A DNA stretch of 60,175 bases. Source: Streptomyces sp. Isolate_45. Its GTDB lineage: Bacteria; Actinomycetota; Actinomycetes; Streptomycetales; Streptomycetaceae. Below are positions 50,295 to 60,175 of this stretch, piece after piece. Made by a program: the position numbers and the translations under genes. Position 1 is the first letter of the stretch; the number at the start of each line of letters is the position of its first letter. The notes beneath the pieces were generated by a model, which did not search any database, was not told the DNA's origin, and saw only the letters and a list, made by a program, of their open reading frames with translations. The stretch lies in assembly GCF_024721315.2 (NCBI RefSeq), contig NZ_JANFAK020000042.1, positions 1 to 60,175 of the forward strand, in the 5' to 3' direction.

Positions 50295-50435
50295 TCCGGC
50301 GGCGAGAGTTCCTGGCTCCCGGGGCGCGCACCGTGTGCGCCGCCCCGGTGACAGTGGCGGGACCGCGCCGGATTCGCACCGGACTTCCTCTTCCATGCCG
50401 CCGTATTGGCTCGCGCAGTCCACCACGCACCGAGA
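50295..50435 (-). promoter_or_regulatory. cobalamin (B12) riboswitch
   Basis: Read on the minus strand, the conserved elements occur in order: GGAAGTCCGGTGCGAATCCG, then GCGCGGTCCCGCCACTGT, then a GC-rich hairpin and the B12 box AGCCAGGAACTCTCGCC. It lies 48 bases before the cobD ATG and should switch off the cob operon when adenosylcobalamin is abundant. The 5' limit is approximate. Confidence 0.95.
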
Positions 50436-50522
50436 ACGCCCGTCAACTTGCCGTTGACCTGCGGCGGGTGCGCGGTCAGGTGCCGGGCGGGGTGCCGGGC
50501 GGGGGTGCGCCGGGGCATGCGA

Positions 50523-50553
50523 AAGCTCCCCCCGGGAGACCCGGAGGGAGCTT
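50523..50553 (-). terminator. terminator of the pit operon
   Basis: AAGCTCCCCCCGGG and CCCGGAGGGAGCTT form a 14-bp stem with one mismatch and the loop AGA. It lies 13 bases after the stop of the small membrane protein that follows the PiT gene. Confidence 0.82.
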
Positions 50554-50566
50554 CAGGCGCACCGTC

Positions 50567-50788
50567 TCAGCTGACGATCAGGTAGATCCCGTACGACACG
50601 GCCGCCGCGCAGAGCGCGAAGCAGACATACGCGCCGCTGCGGGCCATGACCGCGGCGCCGCCCTGCTCGGTGGCGGCCTCGTGCTTGGACAGGCCCACCA
50701 GGCCAAGGGTGAAGAGGGCCACGAGGGCGACCGTGGCGGTGAGGCTGACTCCGAAGACGGAGCCGAGTGATGCCCAGTCGATCTTCAT
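50567..50788 (-). CDS. small membrane protein of the pit operon
   Basis: A 73-residue protein with two hydrophobic segments, VSLTATVALVALFTLGLVGL (about 14-33) and AYVCFALCAAAVSYGIYLIV (about 53-72), joined by a polar loop. It follows the PiT gene by 28 bases on the same strand and ends at a terminator, so both are probably one transcript. I recall this pairing from other Streptomyces, where the small gene is annotated as hypothetical. It could be an accessory subunit of the phosphate transporter. Confidence 0.85.
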   Translation of the reverse strand: MKIDWASLGSVFGVSLTATVALVALFTLGLVGLSKHEAATEQGGAAVMARSGAYVCFALCAAAVSYGIYLIVS

Positions 50789-50816
50789 ACCGCAGAATCC
50801 TCTGTCGTTCTCGGGG

Positions 50817-52091
<1,275 letters not shown>

Positions 52092-52127
52092 TTACCCAGG
52101 CTTCTGTTTGACGTCATTGGCTCGGCG

Positions 52128-52160
52128 ACCGTAGGCAACCTGGATGAACGGAAGGTGAAC
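52128..52160 (-). promoter_or_regulatory. pitH2 promoter with PHO box
   Basis: On the minus strand two 11-base units, GTTCACCTTCC and GTTCATCCAGG (52160-52139), form a near-consensus PHO box. Five bases downstream lies TACGGT (52133-52128), a perfect TANNNT -10. The box covers the -35 position, the usual place for activation by PhoP. Confidence 0.82.
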
Positions 52161-52476
52161 TGGGGCGGGCGGAGTGGTGTCCCGGTGCGCCGTGTGATCG
52201 GGACCTATCTCCCGGTTCCACCGCGAATATAGCGATTCGTGCACGTCAGAGCGGGGCGAACACGCCCCTTCCGGGAGGACTTCCGGCCCGGGGAACCTGC
52301 CCGCGGTGGCACGGAAGAGACCCAGATCACGCGCGAGGGCCCTCGGCCGGCGCCGGCCGACCCCGTTCCGGCCATCACCCCGAACGCGTTCCGGCCGGGT
52401 TCCGGTTCCGTCGGCCGCCGGCGCGAAGGGATCGCCTCCGGTGGCCCGACCGCCGGCCCGCCCCGACACTGGAGCC
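52161..52476. other. intergenic region upstream of the hydrolase gene
   Basis: No gene was seen. An AT-rich island holds the inverted repeat CGAAT-ATAGCG-ATTCG (52224-52239). A -10-like GACACT (52465-52470) lies six bases before the hydrolase GTG. Confidence 0.4.
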
Positions 52477-53607
52477 GTGCGTACCGCCACAGCGACGGCA
52501 GCGGCCGTCACAACGACCTTGATCGGTGCCGGAGCAGCCGCGGTCGCGGCCGGCCGGTACGCCGCCGACGCCGCCCTGCGGCCCGAACCCGGCCGCCCGT
52601 TGCCCGGCGGGCCCCGGCTGAGCGTCCACTCCACCGCCGCGGGCCGGGTGACGCTCACCCGATCGCTCGCCTCCCTGCTGCCCGGCACCTGGGGCCTGTC
52701 CGCGCCCGGCGTGCACGCCGTGGTCGGCCCCGTCCTGCCCGACGTCCCGCGCGACCCGGACACCGTCGTGCGCCGCCTCCTCGCCGTCACCCACGGCAGC
52801 CTCACCCCGCGGGCCCGGGTCACGCTCACCCCCCAGGTGCACCTGGGCAACCCGCGTACCGCGCTCGGCCTCGACCACGCCGACGTGGACGTCCCCGGCG
52901 AGCTCGGCGCACTGCCCGCCTGGTTCGTGCCCGCGGCCCGGGACACCTGGGTCATCACCGTCCACGGGCTCGGCGCCGGCCGGGAGCACCCGATGGTGGT
53001 CATGCCCTTCCTGCACCGCAACCGCCTGCCGGTCCTCGACCTCGCCTACCGCGGCGACCTCGGTGCCCCCGCCTCCCCGGACGGCCTCGGCCACCTCGGT
53101 GAGTCGGAGTGGCGGGACCTGGACGCCGCCATCCGCTACGCCCTGCGCTACGGAGCGCGGCGGGTGGTCCTGCACGGCTGGTCCACCGGCGCCACCATGG
53201 CCCTGCACGCCGTCGAACGCTCCGCGCTGGCCGACCGGATCTCCGGACTGGTGCTGGACTCGCCGGTCCTGGACTGGCACACGACCCTGCGCGCCCTCGC
53301 CGCCGCCCGCGGCACCCCCGGCCCCCTGATCCCGCTCGCGGTACGGGCCGCCGAGGGTCGGGCCGGGCTGCGCGCCGACCGCCGGCCGCCGGGCGCGGAC
53401 CCGGCGGCGCTGCGCGTCCCGGTGCTGATCCTCCACGGGCCCGACGACACCCTCGCCCCCTGGGAGCCCTCCCGGCGGCTGGCCGCCGCCCGGCCCGACC
53501 TGGTCACCCTGCACACCGTGCGCGGCGCCCCGCACGGGGCGATGTGGAACGTCGACCCGGCGGGGTACGAGGAGGCGCTGCGCCGCTTCCTCACCCCCCT
53601 CATGTGA
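52477..53607 (+). CDS. alpha/beta hydrolase
   Basis: A 376-residue alpha/beta hydrolase with a hydrophobic N-terminal segment (TATAAAVTTTLIGAGAAAVAAG) that may anchor or export it. The nucleophile elbow is HGWSTGATMALH (Ser in GWSTG), the oxyanion strand WVITVHGLG precedes it, the acid is probably the Asp in LILHGPDDTLAPWEPS, and the catalytic His is in VRGAPHGAMWNV. The GTG at 52477 is chosen over longer frames because the preceding region has poor protein character and a -10-like element lies six bases upstream. The substrate is unknown. Confidence 0.85.
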   Translation: MRTATATAAAVTTTLIGAGAAAVAAGRYAADAALRPEPGRPLPGGPRLSVHSTAAGRVTLTRSLASLLPGTWGLSAPGVHAVVGPVLPDVPRDPDTVVRRLLAVTHGSLTPRARVTLTPQVHLGNPRTALGLDHADVDVPGELGALPAWFVPAARDTWVITVHGLGAGREHPMVVMPFLHRNRLPVLDLAYRGDLGAPASPDGLGHLGESEWRDLDAAIRYALRYGARRVVLHGWSTGATMALHAVERSALADRISGLVLDSPVLDWHTTLRALAAARGTPGPLIPLAVRAAEGRAGLRADRRPPGADPAALRVPVLILHGPDDTLAPWEPSRRLAAARPDLVTLHTVRGAPHGAMWNVDPAGYEEALRRFLTPLM

Positions 53608-53759
53608 TGCGCCGTCGGGCATGCCGTGCGGCGCGGGGGTGAAGGGGTCGTGCCGGACGCGGCGTAGAGGGTGGATTGTCCCGGTTCATCCATCGGTTGA
53701 CCTGTGGAAACGGCTGGTTCCGTTTGGGCTTTCGGCCAGTGACGGGCGAGACTGCATCC

Positions 53760-55190
53760 GTGACGTCCCGAAAGCCTGATGAGCAGTTGGCTCGCGACTC
53801 CAGACTCCGACTCGTCTCCCCGCGCTCCGTCGCCACGGCGCGCAAGGCGGTGACCGACCGGCGAACCCGGCCGGCCCCCCGGCCGCCGGCGGGCACCCCC
53901 GCCACGGCAGACCTGGCGAACCGGGCCCGCGCCTCCCTCGCCGACGCGGTACGGCTGGCCCGCTGGGCCGAGCTGAACCTCGGGGCGGGCGATGGCGGGC
54001 GCCCCGCGACAGCGGGCGCGCTGCCCGCCTCCGACGTGGAACGGGCCGCCGCGGAACTACGCCTGACGCACGGTCAGATCCGGGTCGGCTGGGACCGCGC
54101 CCGACTCTCCGGCCTCGTCGAGGTGCACGGCGGCCACGCCCGCCCCGGCTGGCGCCTGCGCGCCTGGGACCGCGACGACACCGCCGTCCTGCGCGGCTGG
54201 GTGGCCCTCTTCGACGCCTGGTCCCTCGTCCACCCCGCCCCCGCCGACATCGCCCCCGGGGCCGTCGCCGAGGTCGTCGAGGCGATGCCCCAGCTCCTCT
54301 CCCTCCTCCAGCTGTCGGCCGGTCCCGTCACCGTCCCCGATCTGCTGGACCTGCTGGGCCAGCGCGTCACCGAACTGCGCGACGAGCGCTGCGAGGTCCC
54401 GTACGCGGGGGAGCCGGCCGGATCCCGGGACCCGGCCGGCGAGGCCGTACCCGCCGAATCCCGGCCCCTTCCCCTCGCCCGCCTGCTGCGCTGGGCGCTC
54501 GGGGGCCTCGCCGCCGTCGACGCCGTCACCCTGGGCCCCGCGCGGGCCACCCTCACCCCGCTCGGCAGCTGGGCCGTCTGGGTCAAGCTGGAGCAGATCT
54601 GCGTCGCCGCGCAGAGCCCGGCCGGGAACATCGAGCAGTCCGCCGCAGCCATGCTCCACGGCTGCGCCCGGCTCACCCCGGGACCGGCCCGCGCCGAGTA
54701 CCAGGCCTGGCTCGCCGCCCGGCCCGTCGGGCACGCCGTCAGCGAGCTGCTGCACGCCGCCCGGGGCGAGGACGCCCTCCTGCGCGGCCTGGCCTTCGAG
54801 GCGCTGCGCGTGGTCGGCGCCCCCGCCGAGCGCGAGGTCCGCGCCGCCGTACGCGAACCCGCCCTGCGCCCGTACGCCCTGCTGTGGCTCGCCGAGCACG
54901 ACGGGGTCGACCCCGACGAGGCCCAGGAGGTCCTCACCGCCGAGGAGTCGACCTGGCTCTGGGTGGACACGGCGGCCGCCATCGCCGACCACGGCGAGGC
55001 CGACCTGCTGGCGCGCCACCTCGACTCGGCCGTCCGCACGACCGTCCCCCGGCTGCTCGACGAGGTCCGCGCGGTGGGGCACCCCCGCACCGTGCAGGTC
55101 CTGGTCGCGCTGGCCGCCGCCCACCCCGACCCGGCCCTGGCCAAGGCCGTCCGGCGGGCGGCCTTCCAGGTCCACACCGGCGGCGCGTAG
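53760..55190 (+). CDS. unrecognised protein, paralogue of the 20.8-kb gene
   Basis: No function is known to me for this 476-residue protein. An N-terminal basic tail (1-55) precedes LANRARASLADAVRLARWAEL; a helix-turn-helix-like stretch, SDVERAAAELRLTHGQIRVGWDRARLSGLVEVHGG, lies at about 95-130, and a helical Ala/Leu/Arg-rich C-terminus ends it. It is homologous over most of its length to the 508-residue protein at 20816-22342. A -10-like GAGACT lies six bases before the GTG and a -35 TTGGGC is 18 bases further up, so the mRNA may be leaderless. Confidence 0.83.
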   Translation: MTSRKPDEQLARDSRLRLVSPRSVATARKAVTDRRTRPAPRPPAGTPATADLANRARASLADAVRLARWAELNLGAGDGGRPATAGALPASDVERAAAELRLTHGQIRVGWDRARLSGLVEVHGGHARPGWRLRAWDRDDTAVLRGWVALFDAWSLVHPAPADIAPGAVAEVVEAMPQLLSLLQLSAGPVTVPDLLDLLGQRVTELRDERCEVPYAGEPAGSRDPAGEAVPAESRPLPLARLLRWALGGLAAVDAVTLGPARATLTPLGSWAVWVKLEQICVAAQSPAGNIEQSAAAMLHGCARLTPGPARAEYQAWLAARPVGHAVSELLHAARGEDALLRGLAFEALRVVGAPAEREVRAAVREPALRPYALLWLAEHDGVDPDEAQEVLTAEESTWLWVDTAAAIADHGEADLLARHLDSAVRTTVPRLLDEVRAVGHPRTVQVLVALAAAHPDPALAKAVRRAAFQVHTGGA

Positions 55191-55227
55191 CCGGGGCGGA
55201 CCCGAACGGACGGGTGCGCGCCGCGGG

Positions 55228-55623
55228 TCAGACCTGCGGCGCGTACGTGCCGAAGCTCCAGACGTTGCCCTCGCCGTCGCGCGCCATGTAGTCCCGCGAG
55301 CCGTAGTCCTGGTCGGTCGGCTCCATGAGGATCTCCACCCCGTGCTCGGCGGCCCGGCGGTGGTGCGCGTCCACGTCGTCCACGACGACGTAGACCCCGG
55401 CAGGCCCGGCGCCCTCCATGGCCTTGTCGAAGGCGCCGCCGGTGCCCTTGCTGCCCAGCATCACCGCGCCGTTCCCGTACGACAGCTCGGCGTGCACCAC
55501 GGTGCCGCCGTCCCCCTCGTAGACCGAGACCTGGGTGAAGCCGAACGCCTCCGTCAGCTGCTGGATCGCCGCCTTCGCGTCGCGGTAGAGCAGGGTCGGG
55601 ACGATGGACGGAACGCCTGCCAT
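55228..55623 (-). CDS. VOC-family (glyoxalase-like) protein
   Basis: A 131-residue protein of the vicinal oxygen chelate superfamily: two beta-alpha-beta-beta-beta modules (IVPTLLYRDAKAAIQQLTEAFGFTQVSVYEG and GVYVVVDDVDAHHRRAAEHGVEILMEPTDQDYGSRDYMARDGEGNVWSFG). Typical metal positions are only partly kept (a His in VVHAELSYG), as in the PhnB-like members, so activity is uncertain. The ATG at 55623 has AGGA about 12 bases upstream; a GTG three codons earlier would be too close to it. Confidence 0.86.
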   Translation of the reverse strand: MAGVPSIVPTLLYRDAKAAIQQLTEAFGFTQVSVYEGDGGTVVHAELSYGNGAVMLGSKGTGGAFDKAMEGAGPAGVYVVVDDVDAHHRRAAEHGVEILMEPTDQDYGSRDYMARDGEGNVWSFGTYAPQV

Positions 55624-55699
55624 GACGATCACTTCCTCTCGTGGACGTGCTGGTGCGTCGATGTGACCCGCACCACAGCATGGCAGGCGCCGTCGGCAG

Positions 55700-56590
55700 T
55701 CAGCGGAAGGTGTTGCACTGGGCCATGTCGCCCGTCCGGTAGCCCTGGTAGAACCACTGCCGGCGCTGCTCGGCCGAGCCGTGGGTCCAGGACTCGGGGG
55801 TCACGCGGCCCTGGAACTTCTCCTGGATCCGGTCGTCGCCGACCGCCGCCGCCGCGTCCAGCCCGTCCTGGATGTCCTGGTCGGTCAGGGTGGTGATCAG
55901 CGGCCGTCCCGTGGACTCGTCCGGGGTCCTCGTCGCGTTGTGCGCCCAGACCCCGGCGTAGCAGTCGGCCTGGAGCTCGACCTTGACGGCGTTGCTGTTC
56001 GCGCCCTGCTGCCCGTCCTGGGCCCGCTGGAGGGTGCCGGTCAGGTTCTGGATGTGGTGCCCGTACTCGTGGGCGACCACGTACGCCTGGGCGAAGGGGC
56101 CGCCGCTCGCGCCGAACTTCGTCCGCAGGTCGTCGAAGAAGCCCAGGTCCAGGTAGACCTTCCGGTCGGCGGGGCAGTAGAAGGGGCCGACCGCGGAGGT
56201 GGCCGCCCCGCAGGCGGTCCCCACCCGGCCGGTGAAGAACACCGTCTGCGCCGGGCTGTACCGGCCGCCCCGCCGCTGGAACTCCTGCCGCCAGAAATCC
56301 TGTGTGCTGTTCACCACGGCGACCAGCCGGCAGTCCTCGCGCGTATTGGCGTCCTGCCCGGTCCGGCAGCTCTGTTGCACCTGGTTGACGGAAGAGGAGG
56401 ACGGCGCCGGCTCCTCGTTGCCCGACGACAGCCCCAACTGCTCCGGCCCCACGCCGAACAGCAACCCCATGATCAGGGCGATGATGCCGACGAGTCCGCC
56501 ACCGATCGTGGCCTTCCCGCCCGGGATGCGGCTGCCGCGCACGTCGTTCACCTCGGACGTGTCCAGATGGGCGTTGTCGTCGAACTGCAT
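55700..56590 (-). CDS. membrane-anchored neutral zinc metallopeptidase (YpfJ family)
   Basis: The product has 296 residues. It has a cytoplasmic N-terminus, one membrane segment (about 29-46, IGGGLVGIIALIMGLLFG), a Ser-rich linker and an extracellular peptidase domain. The zinc site is H174-E-Y-G-H178 in AYVVAHEYGHHIQ, and Glu205 in KVELQADCYAG is the probable third ligand. Four cysteines (for example in QQSCRTG, EDCRLV, GTACGA and FYCPADRKVY) could form disulfides. It belongs to the zinc_peptidase/YpfJ family, whose substrates are unknown. Confidence 0.91.
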   Translation of the reverse strand: MQFDDNAHLDTSEVNDVRGSRIPGGKATIGGGLVGIIALIMGLLFGVGPEQLGLSSGNEEPAPSSSSVNQVQQSCRTGQDANTREDCRLVAVVNSTQDFWRQEFQRRGGRYSPAQTVFFTGRVGTACGAATSAVGPFYCPADRKVYLDLGFFDDLRTKFGASGGPFAQAYVVAHEYGHHIQNLTGTLQRAQDGQQGANSNAVKVELQADCYAGVWAHNATRTPDESTGRPLITTLTDQDIQDGLDAAAAVGDDRIQEKFQGRVTPESWTHGSAEQRRQWFYQGYRTGDMAQCNTFR

Positions 56591-56794
56591 CCCGCACCGC
56601 CTCTGTCTTCGTGCAGCCATTCGTGCAGCCAAGGGGGCCACGCATCCGCCCCTGCGGCGAGTATCAACCCGTTCATCCCGGTACGCGCCCCGGCGGGCCC
56701 GCCCGGCCCGTGGGCCGAACGGGGGACGGTACGGCGCACCGGGGGAGCGGGCCCGGACCGCCGGGCGCCCCGAAAAGTAGTTGCGCACCCCCGG

Positions 56795-56800
56795 TAGAAT
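56795..56800 (+). promoter_or_regulatory. -10 element upstream of the uORF and ABC-F gene
   Basis: TAGAAT is a near-perfect -10. It lies seven bases before the ATG of the short upstream ORF, which would thus be at or near the 5' end of the mRNA. Confidence 0.6.
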
Positions 56801-56807
56801 GGTCCGC

Positions 56808-56831
56808 ATGGCAAATCTCCTTGCGGATTAG
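56808..56831 (+). CDS. seven-codon upstream ORF (MANLLAD)
   Basis: ATG at 56808 opens a frame of seven codons, MANLLAD, which ends with TAG 63 bases before the ABC-F start. With the -10 at 56795-56800 it would be translated leaderless. The sequence CTCC in its codons 4-5 is complementary to the GGAG that serves the ABC-F gene, so ribosome movement over this ORF could free or block that site. Short leaders of this type control several ABC-F antibiotic-resistance genes in other bacteria. Confidence 0.45.
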   Translation: MANLLAD

Positions 56832-56894
56832 CGGCGTCGAAGCATCGCGCGTCCTGCCCCCCTTCCGCCGTCCCCACCGCCCTGGAGTATTTCC

Positions 56895-58493
<1,599 letters not shown>

Positions 58494-58522
58494 CCGGCGC
58501 CGAAGGGTTGATCCAGTTCCTT

Positions 58523-58551
58523 ATGGATCATTCGGCTCAGGCGTGATCCAT
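58523..58551. promoter_or_regulatory. inverted repeat with GATC cores
   Basis: ATGGATCA (58523-58530) and TGATCCAT (58544-58551) are perfect inverted repeats with 13 bases between. Another GATC is at 58510-58513. It may be the ABC-F terminator or a binding site for Gbn, which prefers GATC. Confidence 0.5.
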
Positions 58552-58593
58552 CATCTGAGTGAGACGGTCTCGTACCGTTGCGTGCTGCACGAC

Positions 58594-58640
58594 GACCCCG
58601 GCCGCATCCCCGAGGATGCGCGACCGGGGTCTTCCGTTTC
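58594..58640 (+). terminator. terminator upstream of gbn
   Basis: GACCCCGG pairs with CCGGGGTC and CGCATCC with GGATGCG around the loop CCGA, with a small internal bulge; a T-rich stretch TTCCGTTTCC follows. It ends transcription from the ABC-F gene or from an untranslated short RNA before it. Confidence 0.75.
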
Positions 58641-58845
58641 CCTCCCTCCGCCCCTGACCTGGTGATTCCTCCTGACGTCGAGGGAGTGTGACGGAGGTCA
58701 TGCGACGGAAGAGAAGATTCCGTTCTGCTCGGGTGTCCACCCTTCGGGAAATGCCGTCGTACCGACCTTGCTGAATGGGTGGCCAGGAAGCCGGAGAGGG
58801 GTGATCATGAGAAGTCCAGAGCGCACTTCCCATGAGGAGGCACGG

Positions 58846-59067
58846 GTGGCCGAGACTCTGAAGAAGGGCAGCCGGGTAACCGGCGCCGCGCGCGACAAGC
58901 TCGCGGCAGACCTGAAGAAGAAGTACGACTCCGGTGCGAGTATCCGGGCGCTGGCCGAAGAGACCGGCCGGTCCTACGGATTCGTCCATCGGATGCTCAG
59001 TGAGTCCGGAGTCACGCTGCGAGGTCGCGGTGGCGCGACACGTGGCAAGAAGGCGGCTGCGGCCTGA
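58846..59067 (+). CDS. gbn: GATC-binding nucleoid-associated protein Gbn
   Basis: A basic 73-residue DNA-binding protein. It consists of a Lys/Arg-rich start (about 1-26), a helix-turn-helix ASIRALAEETGRSYGFVHRMLSESGVTLR (about 31-59) and a Gly/Arg/Lys/Ala tail. The size, sequence style and gene order (ABC-F upstream, enoyl-CoA hydratase downstream) match S. coelicolor SCO1839, described as Gbn, which binds GATC-containing sites and affects sporulation. The GTG at 58846 is preferred to the upstream ATG at 58808: GAGGAGG lies five bases before it and the size then matches 73 residues. Four GATC sites occur in its upstream region. Confidence 0.88.
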   Translation: MAETLKKGSRVTGAARDKLAADLKKKYDSGASIRALAEETGRSYGFVHRMLSESGVTLRGRGGATRGKKAAAA

Positions 59068-59250
59068 CCCCGTGCCGGGAGGCCCGGGGTGGTGCCGGAG
59101 AAGCTCGACGGCTCCATGCTTGATGGGTTGAAGATTCCGTTCCACGCACGGTTCCTTCGGTGACCCCCGGTCGGCCCTGTGGTCGATCGGGTGGTTACTG
59201 TGCAGTCACTTAGGCCGAGCATGCGGCCGACTGCACACCGGAGGCACCAG

Positions 59251-60030
59251 ATGGCTCTGCTCGACAAGGACGGCGTACGGCTCACCATCGACGACTCGGT
59301 CGCCACGGTGACCCTGACCAATCCGGCCAAGCGAAACGCCCAGTCCCCCGCGCTCTGGCGGGCGTTGGCGGAGGCCGGACAGTCACTGCCGGGCACCGTC
59401 CGGGTCGTGGTCCTGCGCGGCGAGGGCAAGTCCTTCTCCGCGGGGCTCGACCGGCAGGCGTTCGCTCCCGAGGGTTTCGAGGGTGAGCCGTCCTTCCTCG
59501 ATCTGGCACGTGGTGCGGATGACCTGCTCGACTCCACCATCGCCGAGTACCAGGAGGCTTTCACCTGGTGGCGACGCAATGACATCGTCTCCGTGGCCGC
59601 CGTGCAGGGGCATGCGATCGGCGCCGGCTTCCAGCTCGCGCTCGCGTGCGACCTGCGGGTGGTGGCGGACGACGTGCAGTTCGCCATGCGCGAGACCAGC
59701 CTGGGCCTCGTCCCCGACCTCGGGGGCACCCAACCGCTGACCGCGCTGGTCGGCTACGCCCGGGCGCTGGAGATCTGCGCCACGGGACGCTTCGTGCACG
59801 CCGAGGAGGCCGAGCGCATCGGCCTGGCCAACCTGGTCGTCCCCGCCGACGAGCTCGACGCCGCCGTCCAGGACCTCGCCGGCGCACTGCTCGCTCCGCC
59901 CCGCGACGCGGTCATCGAGACCAAGGCGCTGCTCCGCGACGCCACGTCCCGGTCGTACGACGCCCAGCGCGCCGCCGAGCGCGCCGCGCAGGGCCGCCGA
60001 CTGCGCGACCTGGCGGGCCTGTCGGACTGA
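59251..60030 (+). CDS. enoyl-CoA hydratase/isomerase family protein
   Basis: A 259-residue crotonase-fold enzyme. The oxyanion-hole segments are KSFSAGLDRQAF (usual form GKAFSAGxDL) and AVQGHAIGAGFQLALACDLRVVADDVQFAMRETSLGLVPDLGGTQPL. The Glu that serves as base in hydratases is present in the MRETSLGL region, and the next position is Asp in VPDLGG, so hydratase or isomerase activity is possible. GGAGG lies six bases before the ATG. Beta-oxidation of an acyl-CoA is the likely role; no partner is encoded before the contig ends. Confidence 0.9.
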   Translation: MALLDKDGVRLTIDDSVATVTLTNPAKRNAQSPALWRALAEAGQSLPGTVRVVVLRGEGKSFSAGLDRQAFAPEGFEGEPSFLDLARGADDLLDSTIAEYQEAFTWWRRNDIVSVAAVQGHAIGAGFQLALACDLRVVADDVQFAMRETSLGLVPDLGGTQPLTALVGYARALEICATGRFVHAEEAERIGLANLVVPADELDAAVQDLAGALLAPPRDAVIETKALLRDATSRSYDAQRAAERAAQGRRLRDLAGLSD

Positions 60031-60063
60031 CCCGCCACCCCGCGGGTCCGACCGCCGAGACCT

Positions 60064-60175
<112 letters not shown>

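Overview
The window reads as one complete draft contig of a Streptomyces or close relative. GC content is very high, third codon positions are almost all G or C, GTG starts are frequent and the gene set is typical of the Streptomyces core chromosome. From memory, the order matches the S. coelicolor SCO1838 to SCO193x interval in reverse; this could not be checked here. Both ends are technical. Positions 12-31 match the 3' end of the Illumina TruSeq adapter at 18 of 20 bases, and 60104-60175 is a run of 72 G.

Left third (1-24 kb): a truncated amidohydrolase, heme A synthase (ctaA), a drug-type ABC exporter and a formate/nitrite channel precede the Fe-S assembly operon sufR-B-D-(Rieske ferredoxin)-C-S-U-T. 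The suf operon starts at a SufR-type operator that touches the sufR start codon and ends at a strong terminator. Next come a secreted DUF3616-like protein, an SMR efflux protein with its TetR regulator, an HxlR regulator fused to a peroxiredoxin facing an MFS exporter, dapD, a secreted ExeM/NucH-type nuclease, an unrecognised 508-residue protein and a Tat-exported PhoX-like phosphatase with a PHO box.

Middle (24-41 kb): two small conserved-looking proteins, a double TerD protein, an aldehyde dehydrogenase facing its IclR regulator across a palindrome, a membrane protein, a NarL-type two-component pair, a class B penicillin-binding protein, a GNAT enzyme, a DsbA/FrnE oxidoreductase, two convergent class V PLP enzymes, an imidazolonepropionase-like amidohydrolase, a sortase-type LAETG surface protein and a CapA-like protein.

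Right third (41-60 kb): cobalamin synthesis. A cobalamin riboswitch heads a fully overlapping operon cobD-cobQ-(58-codon ORF)-chelatase-cobO-cobB. A CobE/CbiG-CobC fusion and a ZIP transporter lie beside it; no cobN is present. Then come a PiT phosphate transporter with PHO box, an alpha/beta hydrolase, a paralogue of the 508-residue protein, a VOC protein, a zinc metallopeptidase, an ABC-F ATPase behind a 7-codon upstream ORF, the nucleoid protein Gbn and an enoyl-CoA hydratase.

Themes that join the parts are metal and redox homeostasis (Suf, heme A, cobalamin, ZIP, HxlR-Prx), phosphate starvation (two PHO boxes) and the cell envelope. Many genes appear to be transcribed leaderless, with a -10 TANNNT about six bases before the start codon. 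No tRNA, rRNA, insertion sequence, prophage or CRISPR array was seen.
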